Assembly: GCA_022497155.1 (NCBI GenBank)
Contig: MU385760.1
Coordinates: 186,001-250,000 of the forward strand
Length of the DNA: 64,000 bases
DNA from: Whalleya microplaca
Lineage: Eukaryota > Ascomycota > Sordariomycetes > Xylariales > Xylariaceae
Reading direction: 5' to 3'
A program made the position numbers and the translations under genes. The notes below the pieces were generated by a model that saw nothing but the letters and a program-made list of their open reading frames with translations, ran no database searches and was not told where the DNA came from. Below, piece by piece: positions 1 to 11,275 of the stretch. Within the stretch, counting starts at the first letter, position 1; every line of letters starts with the position of its first letter.

Positions 1-87
1 CATTTAGGATTATAGCTCCGCTATAACTTAAATGTTAAATTTTTATTTATTTTATAATATACACCATTACTTTATTACCCTTTTTAA
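1..87 (-). repeat. Truncated 174-bp-family LTR, cut by window edge
   Basis: Reverse-strand copy of the F-family LTR also seen at 9216, 33138, 48076 and 57049. The first 34 bases are the signature hairpin (arms ATTTAG..TTATAGC and GCTATAA..AAAT). Homology ends in CCCTTTTTA, the complement of the usual TGAAAAAGG start. The other half lies outside the window. Confidence 0.75.
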
Positions 88-601
88 AAGAATAAAAAAA
101 AGCAATGTTATTTATTATTTAATTATTTATAAAAATATTAAAAAAAGAAAAAAAATTCCTTTATTAATTAAAAGTAAAAATAATTAAAGTTTTTCATTTA
201 AAGTATACGGGCTTTTTATTTTTTATTATTTTAATTTTTTAATATATATAATATATATATATTATATATAAGTTATATATAAGTCACTTTAGCCACGCCG
301 TTATAATTATTCGCTTTTATTATAAAAATTAACTATTACGTGTTATTTATTACGTGTTATAAAAGTTAAGGTAAATTAACGACTTAATTTTTATATATTT
401 TATAAAAAATTAAAATAAAGGAGAAAAAATTTAAAAAAAATCGGTAAAAATTCATTATATATATTAAAAAAATTAAAATAATAAAATATAAAAAGCTTAT
501 ATACCTTAAATAAAAAACTTTAATTCCTTTTATTTATAGCTAAAGTTACGGGAAGTACGTATTTATATGGCGCATAAACCACTTATTATTATATACCTTA
601 T
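88..601. other. RIP-type AT-rich spacer with a degraded LTR fragment
   Basis: No gene is visible. Bases about 345-480 resemble the TGTCACGTGTTAT family LTR (compare 49308-49512), keeping the ACGTGTTATAA start and the 'cgacttaattt' core but heavily AT-shifted. The last ten bases adjoin element A and match the start of another LTR that resumes at 8263. Confidence 0.5.
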
Positions 602-611
602 ATAATATACA

Positions 612-802
612 TATAAAAGGCTGTTACGCTAAGATGTAATTTTATAATGTTAAATAAGTGTTTATTTTTTAACTAAAGAAGAAAAGAAAATTAAAAAGAT
701 ATATTAATATAGCTCGAGAGTATTTATACTAGCTTTTAAAAGCTATGCTGTTATATCGGTTTATAATTGCCGATATTTCTTATTATAGTATAGCTTATTA
801 TA
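612..802 (-). repeat. 3' LTR of element A
   Basis: 191-bp direct repeat of 8072-8262. The ends are TATAAAAGG and TTATTATA on the plus strand; these fit TG..CA ends after C-to-T change. It carries a palindromic block around GCTCGAG..CTTTTAAAAGC. Confidence 0.85.
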
Positions 803-818
803 TTATTCCCCCCTTTAC
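803..818 (-). other. Polypurine tract of element A
   Basis: On the minus strand this reads GTAAAGGGGGGAATAA directly before the 3' LTR. It fixes the coding strand as minus and supports the LTR boundary. Confidence 0.7.
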
Positions 819-3800
819 TTTTTACGCGATTGTATCGCGTTTTTTATGCCCGAGCGTAAGGTATATATAGATTTTTATTAATTATTAGCCCTTTTAGTTG
901 CTAATAGTTTGTTTTATTATTAATTAGGGCCGGTTCGGGAGGTAGTGTAAGGGTGCTTTTATAAAAGAATTTTTTTGCTATAAGGGTTTTTAATTCTATA
1001 TTACTATTGGCTAATCGAGTGTGGGGTAAACGCGCGTAAAATTAAAGCTCGATTCCCGCTTTTAATTAGTTTTTTATTTGGCAGTTAAATTTATTTTTAA
1101 ATTAGTAAATCGATTTTTATTTCTGATTGGCTTAGGCGCGTAACTAATATAATACGTAATTAACTTTTATAATTAGCCGCGCGATTAATTTTTTCCTAGG
1201 GTTATTTAAATATCCCGGGCTTTTCTCTCGAAATTTTTTTTTCTTTTTTTTTTTAGGCTATTTATAAGTAAAGATTTATTTCCCTAACTATTTACTTTAT
1301 TTTTCTATTTTTTAATTTTTTAATTTTCTAAATTTTTAATTTTTTAATTCTTTTATTTTTTTATTATTTGGGTTATTAATATGTTTTTCTGTAATGTTTT
1401 TATAGCACGTCTTTTTTTTTCTGCCGTTATTTTTGCCTATTTTCGCTTTTGCCGCTGCTGCTATGTTTTCGTTTTATTCCCTTTTTAGCTCTGCTGCTTT
1501 TGGGCCGCCCGTTTGCGCTACTTTTGCGGCTTTCCCTCCTTTTGTACGTTATATCTTGTGCCGCCTTTACGTTAGCTGTATAGTTAGAAACCTTTCCGCC
1601 TTTTATTTCGATTAGACTTATAAGTTTTTTTTTTTTTAGTCCTAAAATATTTTAAATATAATACTAACTATATTTAACTATTTATAATATATAGTATATA
1701 AAATATACTAAAAGTTATAATTACTTTATTATAAGTTACCCTTTATTTTTTCCGTTCGAGTATTACTTTTTAACCTTATTTTATAGCTGCTTATAGGTAC
1801 CGAAATTTGCTTTTTCGCTACTGTTTTAATAAAAGCTTATTAAGCTTATAATAGCTCGAATTTTAATAGGTTATTTATTTTTCCCGCTCCTTTATAGTGC
1901 TTTTGTTACTTATTTTTTTGTCTAATTTTTATCGCTGTTTAAAAGTCGGCCGGAACGCGGGCGTAGCGCGTTATTAACGCTATTATATATTTCGAACGTG
2001 CTAAAATAAGTATTATAGCTTTAGGCTGGGCCGGGGTTTAATAGTAATAAAAATAATATATAAGTTTTTATTTTATTTTTTTGTAATTTTTTTTAGCTTA
2101 TATATTATATAGGAGTAGTTTATAGCTACGTTTGGGGAGGTTGCTCGCCCGCTTAAATATATCGCTAATAATATTAGTAATATTACGGCTATTATGCGTT
2201 TTATAATAAGTAACGCCGGGCCTGTTACTCGTACGCATACTTCCGTTTCTGGTTTTTTTTTTGGCTTATTCCGCCCGCCTTTATTATTATTATAAATTTT
2301 TCGCTTAAGCGTAGCTCGCGTGGCTTTTGCCCGTACGTTTTCTTTACTTCCGTTAATACTTTTTGCTATAGCTATAGCCGTTTTTCCCAAACTCCCTTCC
2401 GTAAAGATAAAAAAGGAAGTAATAAATATAGATAAAAAGGAAAAAAACGATAAGGAAAACGAGCTAAACTATTAGTTCCTAGTTAATATAAATACGCCGC
2501 TCGGTTAAATTTATTACGTTTTTCGGTCGGTTTTATAATAGTTTTAGTTATCGGTTTATTAAAAAAATTATATAAATAGGGGGGGTTATTTATTATTTAT
2601 TCGGGAGTAGCGTTTGCGCTATTTATAATAATAAAAGATTTATAATTTCCCGTAATATTTTTTTGTTTTATTTATATTTTTTTATTCTTATATTTTACTA
2701 ATATTTTATTAGTTATATAATTGTTACGTAAGTATAACTTTTGCTTTTTCTTTTATATTAATTCTTTTAAGCCTATCGTTTGTTTTTATATTATTATAAT
2801 TTTTTTTAAAACGGTTTATTGTTTCGGTATTTTTTAGGTTTTCGAGCGATTTTTATATTAGGGCCGTATAGTTTACTTACTTTACTAATACTTATTTAGT
2901 TTTTTTTTGCTTTTTCCGCTTAATAATTACTCGAATAATTTTTTTTATCTGTTATTTTATTTCTTCCTTTTTTTTATTACTAATTATAAAGGGAGATTAT
3001 ATATTTTTGTTTTTTTAAGAAAGCAGGGGATTATTTCTTATGCGGCAAATAAGCTTAATATAAAACCGGTTATATATTTCTTTTAGTATATTTAATTTTA
3101 TAACCTAAAAGCTAATAACGCGTGTTATTTTATATTTAGTATATAATTATATTAGTTTTTATAAAAGTTAAGATATAGAGATATTTTTAAATATTAATTA
3201 TACTTTATTTTTTATTTAAAATTACTTTATAAAGGATTACCGCTTATTAACTGCGTTTTTATTGTTATTATGTAGTTATTATTATAGCTTATATAAATTT
3301 TATCGCTTTTTTTAGGCGTTAAATAAAAGCTTCCGCTTGTATGCGCGGTTTAGAAATAAATCCCGGGATATGTTTTATTACTAAAATAGATTTTACGTAA
3401 TATTTATAGAGTATAAAAAAGGGATTTAGCCTTATTGTTATAGTGTTTCGGTTATTAATTACAAGTATTACTCCCGGTAGTAATAAGTTTTATTTAAATT
3501 AAGCGTATAATATAAACGCTCGAAAGTATGCTAATATTTTTTAGTTCGTTTATTTAATAGTTTTATCGGTTTCCGGGTAAAATATAATTAATAGGCGCTA
3601 TTTAATTTCTACTAATAAATAAAGCTATTTTTAAAACCGCCTTACCTAATTAGATCTTTTATTATTAGTTATAATATGGGAAAAATTGTAATATTTTTAA
3701 TAATAGTTTACGAACTATTCGGTATATATTTCCGCTTTTATTAAGATTATAGCCTTTAATATAACTTGTTTTTTTAATTAATTAAAAATTACTATTATAA

Positions 3801-4249
3801 AAATAAGGTTTTGTTCGGAAGTAATTAATAGGTTAGTTATAAAGTTAATAAATAGCTTATTATAAAATTAATTCGGAATAAGTAATAGTTTTAAAAGCCT
3901 TTTTTTTTAATTACGTTATACCGTTTTTCTTTTATAAATATCGCAATTTTTATAAAAGTATTTTATAAATGCCGATATTTTAAACTAATAAAACGTTCTC
4001 GAAAATATTACTAATATATTTTCCTTTTCCGGGTATTTTATTAAATATAAATTATAGGTATTTTATATTAAAATAATGCGGAGTAGCTTTTAATTAAAGA
4101 TTTAAATGCACTCGCGGAAGTGTAATCGACTTTTATTATCGATATTATATTCTAATAACGATACTTTTATATTTAAGTTTTTAAGGAACGCTCGGTTTTT
4201 TTAGGCTATTACCTTTATCGCTTATATATAGTTCGGGTTTTTTGCTACT

Positions 4250-5803
4250 TTTATATTTTATAATAATTATAAATTCTTATATTCGAAAATTTCTTTATTT
4301 TTTGGGATATTTTATTTGTATAACTGGATATATTTTATTTTAGTAGTTCCTATTTATTTGTATTTTTTAAGTTATATATAGGGTAATTATTTCTTTTATA
4401 GTAGTTGGAATTCCTATCCTTTATATTTTTTATTTTATATTTCTTATAGCAGGTTTTATTTGCGCCGTAAAAAAACGTTAGGTCTGGTGTTTAAACGTTT
4501 AACGCGGAATTTTAATCGGAAATTAAAACGTATTAATTCCTTTAACTAATATATTTATTGTTCGGAAAATTTTTTAAAAGTTATAAAATATTTTAGATTT
4601 TTATAATTAAATAAAATTATAAATATTAAAGTTACGTTTTATAACTTTATATCTTATATTTATAAATAGCTTATAATTACTAGCAGCTTTTTGTTATAAA
4701 TTTTATAATTAATTTTTGCTAGGGTTAAATGCCTAGAATAATAGGCTACGGGTAATAAAATCTCTCGCTTGTTGCGTTATAATAAATATTTCCCGCAAAT
4801 TTATCCCGAATAGTTTATTTCAATTACTATCTCTCGTTCGGGATTTTATTATATTAAAGCCGGTTTTTTTAAAAACGCTTATTTAAGGTTTTCGAACGTT
4901 AGATTTTCCGAAAGTTTTTATCGAAATAATACCCCCTTTTTTATAAATACCGATAAAGGGGTAATAAAATCTATATAGTTTTTAATAAAATCCCGGTAAA
5001 AGTTTGCAAATTTTAAAAAACTGCGGACTTTTTTAAGTGTTTTAAAAAAATTTTATTTTTTAATTACTTATACCTTAGCCGGATTTATATAAACCTTTTT
5101 TTTTATTTCGATAATAAATCTTAAATATTTTATAATAATTATTATAAACTCGCATTTATTTATATTTAAATTTAAGCCCGCTATTTTTAAATATTTTAAT
5201 ACTTTTTTTACTTTATTAATATGATTTTTTTTTGTTTTAAAAAAATAAATTAATATATTGTTTATATATTAATACGGGGCCCTACGGGCCCCTACCCCTC
5301 AGGGCTAGCTTAGCTTAGATAAGATAAGGTAAATAAGAAAGATAAGAGATCCTAAGCATTTATGGTGCAGCTCCGCTGTAACCTAAATGCTTGATCTCCA
5401 TTTTTCGTACAATATACTACTTCACCCCATACATTCTATATTATATATATTAAATAAAAAATGTCTAGATATTCTTTTAGTGTACCGTTTATATAGTACT
5501 AAAATATTACGGGAGTACTTGTTAGGCCGAAAGGGGTTATAAGTTATTCGAATAGTTTAAAGCGGGTATAAAAAGCCGTTTTTTATTTATTTCCCTCCCT
5601 AATTTTGATTTTATAAAAAGCCGATTTAATATTTATTTTAAAAAACTATTTTATTCCCGAAAAAGTTTTAAATATTTTTTATATAAATAAAAGCGGGTAT
5701 TAATCCCGTTAGATAATATTATTTAATATTTTATAATTATAATAGAAACGGAGTTTGTTATTCGGTTTCCGGACGAAAAATATAGGGGCTTTTGCGGGCG
5801 AAC
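4250..5803 (-). pseudogene. Element A reverse transcriptase / RNase H relic
   Basis: Minus-strand translation gives recognisable Gypsy reverse transcriptase blocks with stops replacing Trp, Gln and Arg: a fingers block ending FFVRKPNNKLRF, the palm block SAFYKI, then FYTRFKLFEWLITPFGLT with the W as a stop. Reading continues beyond the inserted solo LTR into the connection region (KYLRF, YINPAKV, NFYRDFIK) and RNase H. The last blocks were read by eye and shift frame in places. The enzyme once copied the element's RNA into DNA in virus-like particles; it cannot be functional now. Confidence 0.8.
5270..5443 (-). repeat. Solo LTR (174-bp hairpin family, subtype i) inside element A
   Basis: A 174-bp reverse-oriented copy flanked by the 5-bp duplication TATAT (5265-5269 and 5444-5448). 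It contains the hairpin around GCAGCTCCGCTG and the GC-rich end GGGGCCCTACGGGCCCC. It is much less AT-shifted than its host, so it is a younger arrival. Confidence 0.9.
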
Positions 5804-6969
5804 TGCTTGTATAAATATATTTTTTATCTAATAGTTTAGTTAGTATTTTCTGTAACGCTAATAACTTTTTTCGGAATATATTATATAATAGCCTTTAAAA
5901 GGTAGGTAATTTTTTGCCCGCTTTATTGCGGTTTAAGTTAATTTTATAATCGGCTTTTACGCGGTACGGCGGAAGATTTTTGCCTTTTTTTTCCTTAAAT
6001 AATTATTTCCAGCTTTTTAACTAAAGGGGGAGATTTTTTTAAACGTTAGTTTTTTTTTAAGCGCTAAAGTCTTATTAATATCCGCTAGTATAATAATAAA
6101 TATAGCTGTTTGCTAAGCTATTATTTGTTTTCCCAGCTTTTTTTATTTCCGAGTTTTTTTTATTTCTTTTGCGAAATATATCGTATTAATATAAAGCGCC
6201 TTCCGAGTTTCGCGAACTTTTATAATTTTTGGGAAATGTTTTTTTTTTTATACTTTTAAATTTCCGGTAACTTTTATATATAATATATATTTATACGTTA
6301 TATATATTATCCGGTTACGTTTTATTTAAAGCTTTTTTAATATTATAAGGTAATTTAGACCTGATATAATATATATAAATATTTTTAATTTATATTTATT
6401 AAAGTTAGCTTTTATATAAGTTATCTCGCGAATTATACCCGAGACGTTTAATTTTTTTTTGCGAGTAACTTTTTCTATTATTTTTTCCCGGATAGGTATA
6501 CGTAATAACTTTAGGCGTTTTATTATATTTTTATTAATAATAATATAATATTTATATCCTAAATTTATAAGGGTTTTTATATATAGTTATTAATTTAAAT
6601 ATATATCGATTATAAAAAATTCCTTATTTATAAGTTATTCGGTTATGTTAATTTTTTTTGCCGTTATATTAAATTTTTAAGCGCGATTTTGTTTAAAAGC
6701 TACTTATTTTTCTGTTTTTTTAGTGTTTTTTTAGCTCTGTTTTCTTTAGATTTATAGCCTATTATTACGTTAATTTTAGTATAAGTAAGTAGTTTTATAA
6801 GATAATAGGTATATTTTTTAAATAAGTAGCCTTTTTTTTTATATTATAAATATTTTTTGCGCTTTATTTAAGCGTTTCGTTTTTTGTTTATTACTTATTT
6901 AGCCCGCTAGCTTTTTATTAGTGCGGCTATATTAGTTATTAACGTATTACTTTTATAATTAGTTTTAAA

Positions 6970-8025
6970 ATAATTAGGGGTGAAGGGTAATAGGCTTAAA
7001 AGGGGTAATTTACCTGGCGTAGTCCTGCCTCCTAAGCTATTTCTGCTATAATAAAATGGCGATCCCTTAAATCGGGTTACGATATTTATTATTTAGTAAA
7101 TTTAGTTTTAATAGATATTCGGTAGCGCTACTAAAACTAGCGCGTTTTTAAATTTATTATTAATCGCTTTTTCGATAAATATAAGTTTTATTTTATTATT
7201 TTATATATTATTTTTTATTTTTATTAATAGTTGCTCGAAATTAGTATAAAAAGATATAAAAGTTTGATTAGCGGACTGGCGGCATTTATATAGTTCGCCT
7301 CCCGCTTTAATAGCTTTATTGCGGTTTTTATAAACGTTCGATAAATATTAAAAGAAAAATATTAAGTTATATATTTTATTAGGTTTTTTTATAATATAAT
7401 ATAACTTTATTACGCGTTATATATTATTTTCGAGCCGCTTGTAAATATTATATTATTTATTTTAGTTTTTTTTTATAAATTTTATATCTTTTTAAAGCTT
7501 ATACTTTATTAATATCTTTTATACGAGATAGCGGCTACGTTTGCCCCTAAATTTCTCGGGCTATAATAATAGTTTATACTTAAGTACCGGGGCCGCAATA
7601 ATTACTAGAGCGGGTATTAAAAATATTTAAAGGTTTCTTAACTAAGGGTTTTCTAGCTAAAGGTTTACACCTATTTAGGCTAGCTATTCTTAAGGTTTTT
7701 AAAAATCCCGAGGGTTTTATGCGGGAGTATTTTTTATTATATTTGCGTTTTATATAATTAATAAGTTGAGGTTTTTTTGTAGCTATATTTTTAAGACTGC
7801 CTAACGTTATAATAATTTGTCCTATTATTTTCTTAGTTTTTGCTTATAAGCCGTTCGTTTTAGTCGTTATTTTTCCGAATTATTTTTTAATACCGCTTTT
7901 AATATTGCGTATGTTTGCTTAAGGCGAATGTAAATCTAGTGGACCTAAATATTTAATGCTTTCGCGTATTTCGCTAACGGTATTTCCGAATTATTAGGGG
8001 GCTACTTTAAAGCTTTTTTTGACAT
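6970..8025 (-). pseudogene. Element A gag relic
   Basis: From an ATG at 8025 the minus strand reads MSKKALK, then NNSEIPLAKYAKALN with few stops, then increasingly broken sequence. The same protein start (MSGKALK) follows the LTR of element B at 60176, so the paralogue confirms both strand and start. Gag would form the particle shell. Domain limits cannot be set by eye. Confidence 0.6.
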
Positions 8026-8071
8026 TTTAATCTGCTTTAATACAGCTCGGGAATTAGTAAGTTAGAAAATA

Positions 8072-8262
8072 TATAAAAGGCTGTTATGCTAAAATGCAAT
8101 TTTATAATACTAAATAAGTGTTTATTTTCTAACTAAAGAAAAAAAGAAAATCAAAAAGGTATATCGACATAGCTCGAGAGCATTTATACTAGCTCTCGAG
8201 AGCTATGCTGCTATATCGGCTTATGATCGCCGATATTCCCTACTACGGCACAGCCCATTATA
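8072..8262 (-). repeat. 5' LTR of element A
   Basis: 191-bp partner of 612-802. It is less AT-shifted than the 3' copy, keeping GCTCTCGAGAGC, a near-perfect palindrome. The primer-binding site would lie just left of it (minus strand, after TTTTATA). Confidence 0.87.
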
Positions 8263-8480
8263 ATACAGACTATTTGTTATTACGTATTCCCGTATATTAA
8301 TCGGTAACGGTACGATAGAATAGTTACCGTCCGGCGGGGCACCCGGCTTAAGTTTTTTAAGCAATTTCTATAGTCCGAAATAGCTTTCCTCCTTATTTAT
8401 TTATAAATATATAATTAATACTTATATTAAAGCTCTGCTTTTAGTTATAATAGTTTAAGTGTAAATATAAATAAGTTATA
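8263..8480 (+). repeat. Solo LTR split by element A
   Basis: Matches 56625-56840 in reverse orientation, sharing the blocks GTATTCCCGTATATTAATCGG and GGGGCACCCGGCTTAAG (RIP variants in the other copy). Its first bases lie at about 602-611, to the left of element A. Removing A and one copy of ATACA rejoins the LTR start, so A inserted into this older LTR. Confidence 0.65.
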
Positions 8481-9215
8481 TCTATTATATAATTTAAAAA
8501 AGCTTAAGTTTTTTTAATACCGATTTAATTAATTAATTAATTAATAAGTATTACTATAAAAACGCGTTTTAATATTAGTAACTTTAATTATATAACTTTT
8601 ACATATATTACTAATAGTTAATACAATTAATTCAATTAGTAATAATACCCGAGGATATCGCTTACCGATTAAAAATACGCTTATGGGCGTAATATTATTA
8701 TTTACGATATTTAAAAAATATAAAAAGTAATACCGACCGACTATTTTAAAAGACTTAAAACTGCATTTAAATATTAAGTTATTAAAAGGCGCTAATATAT
8801 TTTAAAGAATTTTCATTAAATAACTTAAATATCACGTAAAAAAATAACAATACCTTTTCGACTTATTAAAATTTTAAGCGAATAGTTAAAAATAAAAAAT
8901 TAAAAAAAAACGTATTAATTAGTTATTAATACCTTATTAAATAACCTTAAAATACGTATTAAATTATACGCGGCTAATATATATAAATAAAATAAAAAAG
9001 CCTTACTTTTTTATTTAAAGCCTTTATTAAATCGGGCAAAAAAGCCTTTTTTATAATAAATAAAACTTTTATTAAATCGGCATTTTTTAAAATATACTCG
9101 ATTAATCCCGATACTTTTTTTTATAAAATTCGGTTCCGCATTATTATATTTATAGCTTTTTTTTAATCAACTTAAATTATAAACTTTATAGCAAAAAATT
9201 ATTTATTAAATATAG

Positions 9216-9389
9216 TGAAAAAGGTTGTTATAAAGTAATAGTGTATATTGTAAGATAAATAAAGATCCAGCATTTAGGTTACAGCGGAGCTGCGATCCTA
9301 AATGCTTAGGATTTTTTATTTTTCTTATCTATTATCTTATCTTATCTAATCTAAGCTAGTTCGGAGGGCCCCTCCGGGGCCCTGTATTA
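9216..9389 (+). repeat. 174-bp hairpin-family LTR (subtype ii)
   Basis: Starts TGAAAAAGG, ends CTGTATTA, and carries the hairpin (arms AGCATTTAGG and CCTAAATGCT) and GGGCCCCTCCGGGGCCC. The flanks (TATAG, AAACG) do not match, so it is not a simple solo LTR; it may be one end of a rearranged provirus. Confidence 0.8.
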
Positions 9390-11019
9390 AAACGATAGCT
9401 TTTATTTAATATTTAAGATTTTAAATAATTTGTCAGTAAAATTTATAATAAATTAAGGTTTACGGTTATTTCCGATAAACTAAAATAATCTATAAACTTA
9501 TAAAAGTTTATAATAATATATTATTACTATATTTTTAATTATAACAAACTTATTATATAAAATATGCTAAAATTACTTATTAAATCGGCATATTATTACT
9601 AATAAATTATTGCAACCTTTTTTATTAGCTAGTATTAATTTAAATTTTATTATTAAATATTGCTAGGTTTATAAAAATACCGGCAAAATTTTTAAAAAGC
9701 CCGGTTTTTTATTTCTAAAAATTTTAAATAGCCCGCATTTATAATTATTAATAAAACAGTTTATATCCGAAACTTATTCTAATTATTAATATCGTTCGGC
9801 TATTAATTATTTTATTTTCGCACGTTTTAAATACCCGGTAAAAAGTTTAAAATAAGCTTCCGTTAATAATTTAATACGTAATTAGTTTTAATCGGGAACT
9901 ATTAAATAACCCGTATATAATACTAGTTAGCTAGCTATAAAAAAGTTAAGGTAAAAAAGCGTAACGCAAACGCGCTTTTTATAAATGTTAATATTATAAT
10001 AAGTAACGTTAGTTTTTTAAAAAAAGTCTACTAATTTAACGCCGAAATTAAAAAGTAGTTTCACATTTTAGTTTAAAATAAAAATACCTATGTTTTTTTA
10101 ATATTTATTAATGTTATATTAATATAATAAATTACCGTATTAATTAATATTAAAAATATAATAAATTAAAAAATAAATTAAAACAAGGTTATTATATAAT
10201 AAACTTTCTATTTCGCTTTTTATATTTTTAAATTCTCGAATTTTTTAAATAGGATATTAGCTAATATATTTTTTAATTTTAATCGGTAAATCATTATAAA
10301 ATAATATTAAACTAGTAATTTAGCTTATCCCGTTTGCCGAACGTTTAAAAATTTTTTATACCGAAATATTTTAAAATATAATAATTAGTCATTATAAAAA
10401 ATGGGCGTAAGTTTTATAAGCCGATTAAGTTAGCTTTTTAATTTTATAATACGCGAAATATAGCTAATATTTTTCATTATAAATATTATAATTATGCTCG
10501 GCCCTTTATATCGTTTTAAAATAATATATAATAAAATATTATTCGGAATTTTCCGAAAGTCGCTAAAACATAACTTTAGCAATTATATTTCCGGAAATAT
10601 TAGTCTCGAGTTTAATTTTCAAATTATATAAAAAATATCGGAAAATAAATACATATATTAATCGATATTTCAAATTATTAAAAACACGCTAACACTCGCG
10701 TATTTAATTAAAAGTTTCTCCTTTTCATATAAGGTTTATAAATAGCTTTATAATTTTATTATATTCCTGTATAAAGTATTAATAAAAATTTCAAAAACCT
10801 AAAAAAAATTATATATTTTTTATATTTTTAGGTTTTTTTTTTAAATTCGACAGCTCGGACTTTTTCGGGATTAATAGCAATTCTATCGGTACTTATAACA
10901 AATTTTAAAAACTTTATTTCTTATATATAAAATTTATATTTAAATAAGTTAGCTTATAGTTTAATAGCTTATAGCCGGGCTAATATTTTATTAATATATT
11001 TAATATAATCGATTTCGCT

Positions 11020-11275
11020 TTTTTAAAAAAAAATATTGTCGATATATGCGTTATAAAAATCGTTTAAATATTCTATTAAAATATTATTAATATATTTTTC
11101 AAAAGTCGATAATCTATTAGTTAATATAAAAAAGAGAACCTTATATTTATACATTCCGTATTTAATATAAAAAGTTATTAGCTTTTTAATATCCGGATAT
11201 ATTTATATATAGTAAAAAAATTTAATAGATATTAATTTTAATAAATATTTTAGCTTTAAAAATACGCAATAAAGT
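11020..11275 (-). pseudogene. Element C reverse transcriptase relic
   Basis: Minus-strand reading gives KLITFYIKYGMYKYKVLFF, then LTNRLSTFEKYINNILIEYL, then NDFYNAYIDN. This matches the chromovirus-type palm with the catalytic YIDD changed to YIDN. A frame change lies just upstream, after KIFIKINI. The relic is close in pattern to those of elements D and G. Confidence 0.8.

Larger units (their letters stand above)
612..8262 (-). mobile_element. Ty3/Gypsy LTR retrotransposon A, RIP-inactivated
   Basis: Complete 7.65-kb element coding on the minus strand. Its two direct LTRs (612-802 and 8072-8262, 191 bp each) are flanked by a perfect 5-bp duplication, ATACA, at 607-611 and 8263-8267. In coding order it has a gag remnant (about 8025-6970), then reverse transcriptase and RNase H (about 5803-4250), then a degenerate integrase and C-terminal region. 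A polypurine tract abuts the 3' LTR. Every frame is full of stops, and cytosines in CpA context are rare, as expected after RIP. A solo LTR (5270-5443) interrupts the reverse transcriptase. A small basic open stretch at 2390-2073 (minus) is probably a relic of the 3' coding end, not a gene. Confidence 0.88.

Noticed and set aside
1433..1615. Open frame on plus, 60 codons
   Set aside because: Antisense to element A. The same antisense opening recurs at 58187-58387 in its relative, so it mirrors a Lys/Arg-rich minus-strand region, not a gene.
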